NCBI RefSeq assembly: GCF_020037125.1
Contig: NZ_JAIQDG010000007.1
Location: 1-64,000 of the forward strand
DNA from: Myxococcus sp. RHSTA-1-4
GTDB taxonomy: Bacteria; Myxococcota; Myxococcia; Myxococcales; Myxococcaceae
DNA length: 64,000 bases
Direction of reading: 5' to 3'
Shown here: piece after piece, positions 28,950 through 38,772 of the stretch
How the letters are laid out: each line of letters starts with the position of its first letter
Position numbering within the stretch: the first letter of the stretch is position 1
Position numbers and translations under genes: made by a program
Notes under the pieces: model-generated
The model's database searches: none
What the model saw: the letters and a program-made list of their open reading frames with translations, nothing else
What the model was told of the DNA's origin: nothing

Positions 28950-31900
28950 GCCTCACGGAAGCCTGCATCAAGAAGCCCGTCCTGGCCTGGATGATCATGG
29001 CGGCCACCATCGTCTTCGGCGTGGTGGCGGCGCAGCGCATCGGCATCAGCCAGTTCCCGGACGTGGACTTCCCCACCATCAACATCTCCGTCGCCTGGGA
29101 GGGGGCCAACCCCGAGGCGGTGGAGAGCGACATCATCGAGCCGATTGAAGAGGCCGTGACGCAGGTGGAGGGCGTCACCAGCATCACCTCCAACGCGCGC
29201 ATGGGCGGCGGCAGCATCACCGTGGAGCTGGACCTGTCGCGCAACGTGGACCTGGCGCTGCAGGACGTGCAGACGAAGGTGAGCCAGGCCCAGGGCCGGC
29301 TGCCTCGGGACGTGGACCCGCCCGTCATCTCCAAGAACAACCCGGAGGACCAGCCCATCATGTGGGTGGGCGTGTCCGGCCCCTTCAGCCAGCAGGTGGT
29401 GAGTGACTACGCACGCTACCGGGTGAAGGAGAAGCTGCAGACGGTGCCCGGCGTGGGCGAGGTCATGCTGGGTGGCCTGCTGGAGCGCAACGTGCGCATC
29501 TGGGTGGACGCACAGAAGCTGGACGCGCTCGGCCTCACCGTCACGGACGTCACCGCCGCGCTCCAGCGCGAGCACGTGGAGCTGCCCGCCGGCCGCATCG
29601 AGACGGAGGGGCGCGAGGTCAACGTCCGCGTCATGGGCGAGGCGTTGGACCTGGAGACGCTGCGCAACATCATCGTCCGCGAGCAGGGCGGCCAGCCCGT
29701 CTACCTGCAGGACGTGGCGCTGGTGGAGGACGGCTTCGAGGACGTGCGGCGCTCGGCGCGCGTCAACGGCGAGCCGGCGCAGGGCCTGGGCATCAAGAAG
29801 CAGCGCGGCGCCAACGCGGTGGCGGTGGCCGACGGCGTGCGCGCGGAGCTGGACAAGCTCCAGAAGGACCTGCCGGAGGGCATGCAGCTCGGCATCAACT
29901 TCGACTCGACGCGCTTCATCGAGGAGAGCGTCCACGAAATCGAGTTCGAGCTGCTGCTGGCGTGCATCCTCACCGCCTTCGTCTGCTGGGTGTTCCTGGG
30001 CTCGCTGTCCAGCACCCTGAACGTGGTGCTGGCCATCCCCATGTCGCTCCTGGGGACGGTGGCCGTCATCTACTTCCTGGGCTTCACGCTCAATACCTTC
30101 ACGCTGCTGGGACTGGCCCTGGCGGTGGGCATCGTCGTGGACGACGCCATCATGGTGCTGGAGAACATCTTCCGGCACTCGGAGGAGGGGAAGGACCGGG
30201 TGCGCGCGGCGCGCGAGGGCACCGCGGAAATCACCTTCGCGGCGCTGGCGGCCACGCTGGCGGTGGTGGCCATCTTCCTGCCCGTCGTCTTCATGAAGGG
30301 CGTCATCGGCAAGTTCTTCCTCCAGTTCGGCGTGACGCTGTGCGTGGCGGTGCTGCTGTCCTACGTGGAGGCCATCACGCTGGCGCCGGCGCGGTGCGCG
30401 CAGCTCCTCAAGACGTCGCGCGAGGGGCGCAGCCGGGTGGGTGTGGCGGTGGACCGGGCCTTCGAGAAGCTGGAGCGGGGGTACGGGCGGGCGCTGGGCT
30501 GGGGCCTGAAGCGGCCGTGGTGGGTGCTGGGCGGCTCGGCGGCGCTGCTGGTGGTGAGCATCTTCGTCTTCCGCGCGCTGCCCAGTGAGTTCGTGCCCTC
30601 GCAGGACCAGAGCCGGCTGATGGTGCGCATGCAGACGGCGGTGGGCAGCAATCTGCAGGAGACGGACCGGCTGTTCCGCCGCGCCGAGGCCTTCGCCGCC
30701 AGCCGGCCGGAGGTGACGCGCGTGTTCGGCGTGGTGGGCGGTTTCGGCGGCGGCGCCGTCAACAGCGGCATCATGTTCGTCACCCTGAAGCCCCCCGACG
30801 AGCGCATGCCGCAGTCCGAGTTCCAGCAGCTCCTGCGCAAGGAGCTGAACAGCTACCCGGGCCTGCGCGCGGTGGTGCAGGACCCGTCGCAGAGCGGCTT
30901 CACCGCGCAGCGCGGCTTCCCGGTGGAGTTCAGCGTGCGCGGCTCGGAGTGGGACCGGCTGGTGGAGGCCAGCCAGGAGATGCGCGAGAAGCTCCAGGCC
31001 AGCGGCAAGGTGGTGGACGTGGACACGGACTACCAGCTCGGCATGCCGGAGCTGCGCATCTCCCCGGACCGGGCGCGCGCGGCGGACCTGGGCGTGCCCA
31101 TCCAGTCGGTGGCCACCACCATCAACGCGCTGGTGGGCGGCGTGCGCGTGGGCAAGTACAGCACCGGCGGCCGGCGCATCGACGTGCGCATGCGCCTGCT
31201 GGCGGACCAGCGCTCGCGGCCGGAGGACCTGTCGGTGCTGAAGGTGCGCACCGCCAGCGGCGCGCTGGTGCCGCTGTCCTCGCTGGTGACGCAGGAGGAG
31301 CGCCCCGCCCTGCAAGGCATCACCCGGAGGGATCGTGAGCGCGCCATCAGCGTCTTCGCCAACGTGGCGCCCGGCTCCAGCCAGCAGGAGGCGCTGGCCA
31401 CGGTGGAGCGGCTCGCCAAGGACCTGCCCGGCGGGGTGCGCGTGGTGCCCGGCGGCGCGAGCGTGGCCTTCCGCGACTCGATGAGCAGCCTCTTCTTCGC
31501 GCTCTTCCTCGGGATTGGCGTGGCGTACATGGTGCTGGGCGCGCAGTTCAATTCGTTCCTGCACCCCGTCACCGTGCTCACGATTCTCCCGCTGTCGGTG
31601 GCGGGCGCGGCCTTCGCGCTGCTGGCCACGGGCACCACGCTGAACATCTTCAGCATGATTGGCCTGCTGCTGCTGATGGGCATCGTGAAGAAGAACTCCA
31701 TCATCCTGGTGGACTACGCGCTGCAGGAGCGCGAGCGGGGCGCGGACGCGCTCCAGGCCATGTTGCGCGCGGGCCCGGTGCGGCTGCGGCCCATCCTGAT
31801 GACGTCCACCGCGACGATGATGGCGGCGGTGCCGGCGGCGCTGGCGCTGGGCGCGGGCTCGGAGACGCGCGCGCCCATGTCCATCGCCGTGCTCGGCGGC

Positions 31901-32071
31901 CTGTCCGTGTCCACGGTGCTCAGCCTGCTGGTGGTGCCCGCCTTCTACGTGGTGGCGGACCGCATGAAGACGCGGCTGGAGACGCTGAGGGGGAAGAAGC
32001 CGGATGACGAGGCCGGCACACCCGCGCAGCCGCCGAGCCGCGACGAGGCCCGGCCCGCCGCGCACGGCTGA
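28946..32071 (+). CDS. RND multidrug efflux pump, inner-membrane subunit (AcrB/HAE1 type)
   Basis: This 1041-residue protein has the standard RND length and twofold layout: one TM helix, a large periplasmic loop, a block of TM helices, a second loop and a final TM block. The TM4 motif AVGIVVDDAIMVLENI carries the two proton-relay Asp residues, and TM10 GIVKKNSIILVDYA carries the conserved Lys. EANPEAVESDI-like text near residue 50 and VVAIFLPVVFMKG near 445 are family hallmarks. It is translationally coupled to the adaptor by ATGA overlap. It uses the proton gradient to expel drugs or other small molecules; the substrate range is unknown. Confidence 0.96.
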   Translation: MSLTEACIKKPVLAWMIMAATIVFGVVAAQRIGISQFPDVDFPTINISVAWEGANPEAVESDIIEPIEEAVTQVEGVTSITSNARMGGGSITVELDLSRNVDLALQDVQTKVSQAQGRLPRDVDPPVISKNNPEDQPIMWVGVSGPFSQQVVSDYARYRVKEKLQTVPGVGEVMLGGLLERNVRIWVDAQKLDALGLTVTDVTAALQREHVELPAGRIETEGREVNVRVMGEALDLETLRNIIVREQGGQPVYLQDVALVEDGFEDVRRSARVNGEPAQGLGIKKQRGANAVAVADGVRAELDKLQKDLPEGMQLGINFDSTRFIEESVHEIEFELLLACILTAFVCWVFLGSLSSTLNVVLAIPMSLLGTVAVIYFLGFTLNTFTLLGLALAVGIVVDDAIMVLENIFRHSEEGKDRVRAAREGTAEITFAALAATLAVVAIFLPVVFMKGVIGKFFLQFGVTLCVAVLLSYVEAITLAPARCAQLLKTSREGRSRVGVAVDRAFEKLERGYGRALGWGLKRPWWVLGGSAALLVVSIFVFRALPSEFVPSQDQSRLMVRMQTAVGSNLQETDRLFRRAEAFAASRPEVTRVFGVVGGFGGGAVNSGIMFVTLKPPDERMPQSEFQQLLRKELNSYPGLRAVVQDPSQSGFTAQRGFPVEFSVRGSEWDRLVEASQEMREKLQASGKVVDVDTDYQLGMPELRISPDRARAADLGVPIQSVATTINALVGGVRVGKYSTGGRRIDVRMRLLADQRSRPEDLSVLKVRTASGALVPLSSLVTQEERPALQGITRRDRERAISVFANVAPGSSQQEALATVERLAKDLPGGVRVVPGGASVAFRDSMSSLFFALFLGIGVAYMVLGAQFNSFLHPVTVLTILPLSVAGAAFALLATGTTLNIFSMIGLLLLMGIVKKNSIILVDYALQERERGADALQAMLRAGPVRLRPILMTSTATMMAAVPAALALGAGSETRAPMSIAVLGGLSVSTVLSLLVVPAFYVVADRMKTRLETLRGKKPDDEAGTPAQPPSRDEARPAAHG

Positions 32072-32120
32072 CCGCGGAACGGAGCTTCCATTCCACCGCG
32101 CCGCCAGCGCCCCCGTGAAG

Positions 32121-32177
32121 TCCGCGGGTGGAGCTGGCGGCGCCGGCTTTCCGGGGACGCGCCCCGGACCCGCGGGA
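32121..32177. terminator. nested inverted repeat between convergent genes
   Basis: TCCGCGGGT (32121-32129) pairs with ACCCGCGGGA (32168-32177, one bulge). Inside it, CCGGGG (32151-32156) pairs with CCCCGG (32162-32167). It sits between the convergent RND pump and beta-helix genes and could stop transcription both ways. There is no T-run. Confidence 0.45.
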
Positions 32178-32186
32178 CACGGCGTG

Positions 32187-33290
32187 TCAGGGCTCCACGG
32201 GGCCTGGGCCGTCGAGGGACACGTCGCGCAGGCACTCCAGGTGCTTCAGCGGGGAGTCGGGCTGGAGGCGGAAGTCGCGGGCGTCCGGGTCCTTGAACAG
32301 CGGATCCATCACCACGTTGCCGTTCTCACCCATGACCACGCGAGGCGGGCCGTAGAACGTCTCCGCCGCGTGTTCCTCGTTCTGGAAGAAGACGTTGCAG
32401 CGGATGTCGCCCGTCTGGACATACGCATGCACCAGACCCACGGACGAGCCGGCGATGACGTTGCGCCGGATATCGATGGCGCCCGCCAGCACGCCGATGG
32501 CGAGCTCGCGGTTCCCCCAGAAGATGTTGCCCTCGACGGTGGCCGTGTCCTGGAAATAGGGGAAGGTGAGCGCGGAGTCGTTCTGGAAGAAGAGGTTGCC
32601 CCGCAGCTCGGCGCGCGCATGGAAGTAGAGGAGCACGCCAATGCCGTTGTGCTCGAAGATGTTGCCCTCCACGCGGGCCGACGAGGGGTCATGCCCGTCC
32701 GCGGAGATGGCGGCGGCGTACCAGGCACTCCCGCACCAGCGCAGCAGGTCACCGGTCATGGTGCAGTGCGTGTCGGAGCCCACGTTCCGGAACGTGAAGC
32801 CGGTAATCACCACGTCCGTGGCGCCGGTGAAGTCGATGAGGTTCTGGGAGGCGCCCTGGCCGTCCAGGACGGTGTAGGGCGCGCCGAGGCTCGACAGGCG
32901 GATGCCGCTCTTCAGCCGCACGTGCTCGGTGTAGATGCCCGGGGCGACGTGCACCGTGTCCCCGGCCTCCGCGGCGTCCACCGCGGCCTGGATGGTGGGG
33001 TAGTGCTTCGGCACGATGAGGATGCGGGGCTCCCGGGGCTCGGAGGGGGGCGGCAGGCCCGCCGGGCCCGAGTCCTCGCCGGAGGCTCCGCTTCCAGGGC
33101 CGGGCACCGCGTCGGTACCGGGAGCCGGTTGCGATGTGTCACCGGGCGAGGCCGGCCCCGGCGGTTGGATTGTGGCGGGAGCCTCCTGCATGGAGGCCGT
33201 CTGTTCGGACGCGCCAGTGTCGGGCGCCCCTTCGCACGCGGCGAGGCACAACGTGAGCAGCGCGAGTGAGCCAGGATGCTTCCAGGACAT
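32187..33290 (-). CDS. parallel beta-helix lipoprotein
   Basis: This 367-residue protein has a lipoprotein signal with Cys19 (LCLAAC). A Pro/Ser/Gly-rich linker runs to about residue 85. The repeat domain begins with KHYPTIQAAVDAAEAGDTV, the typical opening of DUF1565/pectate-lyase-like right-handed helices, and continues with NIFEHNGIG, NLFFQNDSA and NIFWGNREL rungs. It is predicted to be on the cell surface or in the periplasm. Such folds bind or cleave polysaccharides, but I see no clear catalytic site. It converges with the RND operon and diverges from the amidohydrolase gene. Confidence 0.85.
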   Translation of the reverse strand: MSWKHPGSLALLTLCLAACEGAPDTGASEQTASMQEAPATIQPPGPASPGDTSQPAPGTDAVPGPGSGASGEDSGPAGLPPPSEPREPRILIVPKHYPTIQAAVDAAEAGDTVHVAPGIYTEHVRLKSGIRLSSLGAPYTVLDGQGASQNLIDFTGATDVVITGFTFRNVGSDTHCTMTGDLLRWCGSAWYAAAISADGHDPSSARVEGNIFEHNGIGVLLYFHARAELRGNLFFQNDSALTFPYFQDTATVEGNIFWGNRELAIGVLAGAIDIRRNVIAGSSVGLVHAYVQTGDIRCNVFFQNEEHAAETFYGPPRVVMGENGNVVMDPLFKDPDARDFRLQPDSPLKHLECLRDVSLDGPGPVEP

Positions 33291-33552
33291 GCTTCCCCCT
33301 TCAGGTAGTCATTGCGAGACGAGACAACCGGCCCCTGCTCGCGAAGCAGTGTACGCACGAACCGGAGCGGATGGGCTCCTCGAAGATCTGACGGTGTGCG
33401 GAAGGGAACCTCAGAGATTTGAGGGGGCGTGGTGACGGGCCCGCCCGCGCGCCCGGAGGACACGCGTTGCCGTTGCCAGGGACAACATCGTCGTGGCCGG
33501 CGCCCCGGCGCGCGCTACGCTCCGCCGCGTTTCCTCGCCCATCGGAGGCCTC

Positions 33553-34878
33553 GTGAAGCGGCTTGCCCGTGCGTTGTCCCTTCTCTCCCTCGTCATCGGA
33601 GCCTCCGCCGCGGCCCAGCCCGGCACTCCCTCCGAGGTGCCCCGCCGGGTGGCCGTGCGTGCCGCGCGGATGCTCGACGTGAAGACCGGGAAGTACGTGA
33701 GCGAGCCGGTCATCCTCATCGAGGGTGAGCGCATCGTGAAGGTGGGCCCCGGCCTGCCGGTGCCGGAGGGAACGGAGGTGGTGGACCTGGGCGCGGCCAC
33801 GGTGCTGCCGGGCCTCATCGACTGCCACACGCACCTGATGGCGCGCCAGGAAGAGACGCCGGACGGTTATGAGCTGGCCCTGCTCAAGAAGTCCCAGGCC
33901 ACCCGTGCGCTGGAGGGCGCGGCCAATGCGCGGGCCACCCTGCGCGCCGGCTTCACCACCGTGCGCGACGTGGAGAACGAGGGCAGCGGCTTCGCGGACG
34001 TGGCCCTGCGCGACGCCATCCGCCAGGGGCTCGTGGAGGGGCCCCGCATGCAGGTGGCGACGAGGGGCATCGCGGCCGTGGGGGCCTACCACCCGTTCGG
34101 CACCTCTCCCGACGTGAAGGACCTGCCCACCGGGGCGCAGTTCGTCAGCGGCGTGGAGGAGGCCCGCCGCGCCGCGCGCGAGCAACTGGGGCAGGGCGCG
34201 GACCTCTTGAAGATCTACGCGGACTGGGCCACGCCCACGCTCACCGTGGAGGAGCTGCGCGTCATCATCGACGAGGCCCACAAGGCCCGCCGCAAGGCCG
34301 CCGTCCACGCGATGTCCGGCGAGGGCATCCGCAACGCGCTCGCGGCGGGCGCGGACTCCATCGAACATGGCCACGACGCGGACCGCGCCGCGCTGGAGCT
34401 CATCCGGCAGAAGGGCGCCTTCCTGGTGCCCACCGTGGGCATCCTCGAGGCCCTGGCGGAGCGCGCCCCCGACGCGGCCACGCGCCGCCGCTTCGACGCG
34501 CGGCTGGCCGGGGCCCGGAAGATGGTGGCGCTCGCCCACCAGCTCGGCGTGAGGATTGCCAGCGGCTTCGACGCGAGCACGGCCTGGCAGCAGGGGCGCA
34601 ACGCCATGGAGCCCGTGGCCCTCCACCGCGCCGGGCTGCCGCCCATCGAAGCCCTCCGCTCGGCCACCTCGCGGGCCGCCGAGCTGCTCGGCCTCCAGCA
34701 GCACGTCGGCACGCTGGAGCCGGGGCGCTATGGCGACCTGGTGGCCGTCTCCGGAGACCCGCTGGCCGACCTCACCGAGCTCCAGCGCATCCGGTTCGTC
34801 ATGAAGGGCGGAGTGGTCATCCGCGACGAGCTGACTCCGGTGGCCAGCAGGGCTCCGGTAGCTCCGGCTCCGAAGTGA
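33553..34878 (+). CDS. exported metal-dependent amidohydrolase (imidazolonepropionase-like)
   Basis: This 441-residue protein has an N-terminal signal peptide (LARALSLLSLVIGASAAAQ). The start is GTG 33553, chosen because GGAGG lies about 5 bases upstream; an in-frame ATG at 33493 would bury the signal peptide. Metal-binding motifs of the amidohydrolase superfamily are GLIDCHTHL (about residue 90), KAAVHAMSG (about 250), SIEHGHDAD (about 270) and SGFDAST. DLLKIYADW supplies the usual lysine. Related enzymes are Xaa-Pro or acyl-dipeptide hydrolases. The substrate is unknown; a periplasmic dipeptidase is most likely. Confidence 0.88.
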   Translation: MKRLARALSLLSLVIGASAAAQPGTPSEVPRRVAVRAARMLDVKTGKYVSEPVILIEGERIVKVGPGLPVPEGTEVVDLGAATVLPGLIDCHTHLMARQEETPDGYELALLKKSQATRALEGAANARATLRAGFTTVRDVENEGSGFADVALRDAIRQGLVEGPRMQVATRGIAAVGAYHPFGTSPDVKDLPTGAQFVSGVEEARRAAREQLGQGADLLKIYADWATPTLTVEELRVIIDEAHKARRKAAVHAMSGEGIRNALAAGADSIEHGHDADRAALELIRQKGAFLVPTVGILEALAERAPDAATRRRFDARLAGARKMVALAHQLGVRIASGFDASTAWQQGRNAMEPVALHRAGLPPIEALRSATSRAAELLGLQQHVGTLEPGRYGDLVAVSGDPLADLTELQRIRFVMKGGVVIRDELTPVASRAPVAPAPK

Positions 34879-35036
34879 GGGAGGCCCGGGGCGAGCGGCC
34901 CGGCGGGCTCCCGGCTCCGGGGCCGCGGCGGGAGGAACCGTCGCCCTCCCGCTGATGGGCGCGTGGGTCATGGCCACCGTGACTGGCGTCGGGCCAGCAC
35001 GGCACGTCCCTCACCGCGAGCAAGGAGGCAACCCCC

Positions 35037-35501
35037 ATGGCGCAGCACACCGAACCCCCTCGTGACGTCTCCGCGGAGCCGGTGAAGGAACGGGACGAGA
35101 GCGCGGACCTCCAGCCCTTCCTGGACGAGCTGCAGAACAGTCAGGACCTGCGGGTGAACGAGCTCGATGCGCGCAAGACGGCCGAGGCCGTGCTCTGCAC
35201 CCTGGCGCGGCGGCTGTCCGACGGCGAGGACGTGAAGCTGATGCGCGCGCTGCCGGGCGGCATCGGCCGCATGCTCGGCGCCTGCTCCATCCACCGGGGC
35301 CCGTCCCACGCGAAGCGGATGGGCCGCGACGAGTTCCTCGGCGACGTGGCGGACCACCTGCGCATCCCCGTGGACCAGTCCTTCCGCGTGGTGACCGCTG
35401 TCTTCACCGCCATCCGGGATCGCATCCCCGAGGACGAGGTGGCGGCCGTGGCCTCGCAGCTTCCCGCGGACCTCGCGGACCTGTTCCGCCGGCCGGTGTA
35501 G
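35037..35501 (+). CDS. DUF2267 protein
   Basis: This is a 154-residue soluble protein. After about 35 acidic residues it matches the DUF2267 pattern: a helix with ARKTAEAVLCTLARRLSDGE, then LPGGIGRML, DEFLGDVADHL and RIPEDEVAAVASQLPADLADLF. The domain is widespread, of unknown function, and often near stress genes. AAGGAGG is upstream of ATG 35037. It is a single gene converging on ubiB. Confidence 0.85.
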   Translation: MAQHTEPPRDVSAEPVKERDESADLQPFLDELQNSQDLRVNELDARKTAEAVLCTLARRLSDGEDVKLMRALPGGIGRMLGACSIHRGPSHAKRMGRDEFLGDVADHLRIPVDQSFRVVTAVFTAIRDRIPEDEVAAVASQLPADLADLFRRPV

Positions 35502-35512
35502 CGCGGCGGAGG

Positions 35513-35545
35513 AGGGCGGGCCTGCCCCGGACGCGCGCCCGCCCT
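35513..35545. terminator. perfect 9-bp inverted repeat between convergent genes
   Basis: AGGGCGGGC (35513-35521) pairs without mismatch with GCCCGCCCT (35537-35545), with a 15-base loop. The right arm overlaps the stop codon of the minus-strand kinase gene. The position between two convergent genes suggests a bidirectional terminator. Confidence 0.5.
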
Positions 35546-37238
35546 ACTTGCGCTTCTGCTGCTTCTTCAGGAAGCGGCTCAGCCGCACCTTGCCCAGTCC
35601 CCGCCCACCGAAGAGGTACCAGGTGAAGACGGCGCCGAAGAGGGCCGCGGCCAGGGCGATGCCCACCACGCCCAGCACCGGCACGCCGCCGTACATCCAC
35701 GGCTTGGGCGCGAAGGCGATGAACGCCCCCACGATGAAGCCGCACGCGCACAGGCCGAGGAAGGCAATCACCGCCGCGCTGCGCAGGTTCTCGTTGAGCT
35801 TCTCGAACTGGTCCGCGCGCACCGTGACGGTGAACTTGCCGGACTCCATGTCCAGGAGGATCTGCGACAGCTGCGTGGGCAGGTCCGCCGCCATGGACTG
35901 GAAGCGCAGGAGCGTCCGCATCAGCCCGCCCTGGAGCTGGGACGGGTCATACCGCCCCGCGAGCAGCTCCTTCGCGTACGGCAGCGCCACCTCGATGATG
36001 TTCATCTCCGGGTAGAGGCTGCGCAGCATGCCCTCCGTGGAGACGGACGCGCGGCTGAGCAGCGCGTACTCCTTGGGGATGCGGATGCGGTACTTCACCG
36101 CCAGGTCCAGCAAGTCGCGCAGCAGCGAGCGCGTGTCCACCTGCCCCAGCGTGGTGGCGAGGTGTTGGCCGAGGATGCCCTCGATGTCGTTGCGGAAGCC
36201 CACCAGGTTGGCGCGCGCGTCCGGCACGCCCACCCGGTAGAGGATGCGCGCCACCGAGTCGCTGTCCTTGAGCGCCACCGCCAGGCACAGCATGACCAGC
36301 GTCTCCTGCATGGGCCGCGACAGCCGCCCCACCACGCCGAAGTCCAGCAGCGCCAGCCGGTTGCCCTCCAGGAGGAGGATGTTTCCCGGGTGCGGGTCGC
36401 CGTGGAAGAGCCCGTCTTCGAAGAGCTGGCGGAAGGACGCCTCCAGGATGTGCTGCGCGATGACCTTCCGGTCCTCCTCCGGGAGCTCGGCCTGGTTGAT
36501 CTTCACCCCGCGGATGAACTCCAGCGTCAGCACCGTGCGGGCGGACAGCTCGGAGTAGACGCGCGGAATCTTGAGGTAGGGCCTCTCGCGGTGGTTCTCC
36601 AGGAAGGCGCGGATGTTGTTGGCCTCGTTGATGAAGTCCAGCTCCTCGTGGATGGCCCGGTCGAACTCGTCCACGATGCCGGAGGGCGTGTAGACGCCCG
36701 TCTCCTCCACCACGGCCTCCAGCAGGCGCGCCAGGCTGCGCAGCACGCCCAGGTCCGAGTCGATGCTCGCGGCGATGCCCGGCCGCTGCACCTTCACCAC
36801 CACCTCGTCGCCTTGCAGCGTAATCGCGCGGTGCACCTGGGCGATGGAGGCGGCGGCCAGCGGCACCGGGTCGATCTGGGCGAACAGCTCCTGCACCTCC
36901 TTGCCCAGCGAGTCGCGGATCTGCGCGTGCACCTGCTCCAGGGGAATGGGGACGACATGGTCCTGGAGGAGGGACAGCTCGTCGATGTACTCGGCGGGCA
37001 GGAGGTCCGCGCGGGTGGAGAGCACCTGGCCCAGCTTGATGAAGGTGGGCCCCAGGTCGCTCAGCAGCATGCGGAAGCGCCGGGCGGTGGAGGCGCGCTG
37101 GGCTTCCGGGGAGACCTCCACCTTCTCCTTGCGGCCGAGGATGCGCCACAGCCCGGCACGCTCGGCCAGCTCGCCAAAGCCGTGCCGCGCCGCGATGACG
37201 GAGATCTGCCGAACGCGGTTGAGGTCCTGGAGAATCAC
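35544..37238 (-). CDS. UbiB/AarF/ABC1-family atypical kinase
   Basis: This 564-residue protein has the KxGQ motif of the family (FIKLGQVLSTR, about residue 70), the Ala-rich nucleotide loop region (PLAAASIAQVHRA, about 127) and the kinase-like HGDPHPGNIL (about 279) and DFGVVGRL (about 298) segments. The last 65 residues contain two membrane segments followed by a Lys/Arg-rich tail. UbiB proteins are ATPases needed for ubiquinone synthesis or lipid transport in bacteria and mitochondria. In myxobacteria, which use menaquinone, a lipid-handling role is plausible. It lies 24 bp after nhaA on the same strand. Confidence 0.9.
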   Translation of the reverse strand: MILQDLNRVRQISVIAARHGFGELAERAGLWRILGRKEKVEVSPEAQRASTARRFRMLLSDLGPTFIKLGQVLSTRADLLPAEYIDELSLLQDHVVPIPLEQVHAQIRDSLGKEVQELFAQIDPVPLAAASIAQVHRAITLQGDEVVVKVQRPGIAASIDSDLGVLRSLARLLEAVVEETGVYTPSGIVDEFDRAIHEELDFINEANNIRAFLENHRERPYLKIPRVYSELSARTVLTLEFIRGVKINQAELPEEDRKVIAQHILEASFRQLFEDGLFHGDPHPGNILLLEGNRLALLDFGVVGRLSRPMQETLVMLCLAVALKDSDSVARILYRVGVPDARANLVGFRNDIEGILGQHLATTLGQVDTRSLLRDLLDLAVKYRIRIPKEYALLSRASVSTEGMLRSLYPEMNIIEVALPYAKELLAGRYDPSQLQGGLMRTLLRFQSMAADLPTQLSQILLDMESGKFTVTVRADQFEKLNENLRSAAVIAFLGLCACGFIVGAFIAFAPKPWMYGGVPVLGVVGIALAAALFGAVFTWYLFGGRGLGKVRLSRFLKKQQKRK

Positions 37239-37262
37239 GGCGCCGCCCCTTTGTCCCCTACG

Positions 37263-38639
37263 TTACGCCCGGACGATGGGCTTCGCCACGAAGCGCAACA
37301 GGACGTATCCCACCACGGCGGACAGGAGCGAGCCCACCAGGATGCCCAGCTTGGCCTCCCTCAGCAACTCCGGCTCCCGGAGGAAGGCCAGCCCCGCCAC
37401 GAAGAGCGCCACCGTGAAGCCGATGCCCGCCACCACCGACACGCCGTGGAGCTGCCCCGGTCCCGCGCCGCCCGGCATGCCGGACACCCGGGCCTTCACC
37501 GACACCCAGGTGAAGAGGAAGATGCCGACCTGCTTGCCCACGAACAGGCCCGCGATGATTCCCAGGGGCACGGGCTTCAGCAGGTCTCCCAGCCCCATGC
37601 CCTCCAGGGAGATGCCGGAGTTGGCCAGGGCGAACAGCGGGACGATGCCGTACGCCACGTACGGGTGCCACAGGTGCACGAAGCGGTTGAGCGGCGACTC
37701 CAGGTCCTCCAGCCGCTCCTCGATGTAGAGGATCTGCGCGCCGCTCACCTCTTCGTCCGCCTTCTGCAGGACGCAGTTGCCGACATACTGGTGCAACTCG
37801 TCCAGCACCTCCCGGCCGCTGCGGATGGGGAGCGCGGGGATGCACAGCCCCAGCACCACGCCGGACAGCGTGGCGTGGACGCCGGCGTGGTGCATGGCGT
37901 ACCAGAGCGCCGCGCCGGCCACCGCGTACAGGATGCCGTTGCGCACGTAGAAGCGGCCCAGGCCCAGGAGTACGACCAGCAGCGCCGCGCTTCCCAGCAG
38001 CCAGTCCACGTGCAGGCCCGAGCCGTAGAAGAGGGCGATGACGAGGATGCCGCCGATGTCGTCGAAGATGGCCAGCGCAGTGAGGAACACCACCAGGCCG
38101 TGGCCCACCCGGCCCTTCACCAGGGTGAGACAGCCGATGGCGAACGCGATGTCCGTCGCCATGGGGATGGCCCAGCCGGCCATGGAGGGAGTGCCGGCGT
38201 TGAAGGCGGTGTAGAGGAGCGCGGGCACCACCATGCCGCCCACCGCGGCGATGAGCGGCAGCACGGCGTTGGAGAAGGAGCGCAGCTCGCCCGCGCGCAG
38301 CTCCCGCTTGATCTCCATGCCCACCACGAAGAAGAAGAGCGTCATCAACCCGTCGTTGACGAACTCCCGGAAGGTGAAGGTCCCCCGGAAGGCCGCCACC
38401 CCCACCTCCAGGCGGGCGTCGAACAGGTGGTTGTAGACGGAGGCCCAGGGGGAGTTGGCCCACACCATGGCCATTACCGCGGACAGCGCCAGGAGGATGC
38501 CGCTGCTGGCCTCCAGCCGGAAGAAGGCCTGGAGGGGAATCAGGGCCACGCGGAAGAGGGTGGGGACGGGCGGGCGGGGCTGGGCGCGGGGGGCGGAGGT
38601 GTTCGTCGGGGGCATCTCCATGACGGCGGCAAGATGCAC
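37263..38639 (-). CDS. nhaA: Na+/H+ antiporter NhaA
   Basis: This 458-residue inner-membrane antiporter has 11-12 hydrophobic segments. The ion-binding aspartates are present: ATDIAFAIG (Asp133 equivalent) and FDDIGGILVIALFYG (the Asp163-Asp164 pair). The cytosolic loop and C-terminal tail make it longer than E. coli NhaA (388 residues). The start at 38639 is GTG; in-frame ATGs at 38621 and 38615 are alternatives. It should expel Na+ or Li+ in exchange for protons at alkaline pH. It probably forms an operon with the UbiB-like gene. Confidence 0.94.
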   Translation of the reverse strand: MHLAAVMEMPPTNTSAPRAQPRPPVPTLFRVALIPLQAFFRLEASSGILLALSAVMAMVWANSPWASVYNHLFDARLEVGVAAFRGTFTFREFVNDGLMTLFFFVVGMEIKRELRAGELRSFSNAVLPLIAAVGGMVVPALLYTAFNAGTPSMAGWAIPMATDIAFAIGCLTLVKGRVGHGLVVFLTALAIFDDIGGILVIALFYGSGLHVDWLLGSAALLVVLLGLGRFYVRNGILYAVAGAALWYAMHHAGVHATLSGVVLGLCIPALPIRSGREVLDELHQYVGNCVLQKADEEVSGAQILYIEERLEDLESPLNRFVHLWHPYVAYGIVPLFALANSGISLEGMGLGDLLKPVPLGIIAGLFVGKQVGIFLFTWVSVKARVSGMPGGAGPGQLHGVSVVAGIGFTVALFVAGLAFLREPELLREAKLGILVGSLLSAVVGYVLLRFVAKPIVRA

Positions 38640-38772
38640 GCCCCGCCAGGCGGGTGCATCCGATTTCGGCCAGCGGGGCAGTGGAAGTGTCGGGGGTGGG
38701 TGATAAGGGAACGCGGCAGGTAGGGTGGCGGGTTCGTTGATCCGCAGGTCGGGTCATGAGAGAAGGGCAGGG

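Noticed and set aside
28292-32065. 1257-codon minus-strand frame opposite the RND adaptor and pump
   Set aside because: Low-complexity His/Arg/Gln-rich translation; the plus strand encodes clear RND proteins.
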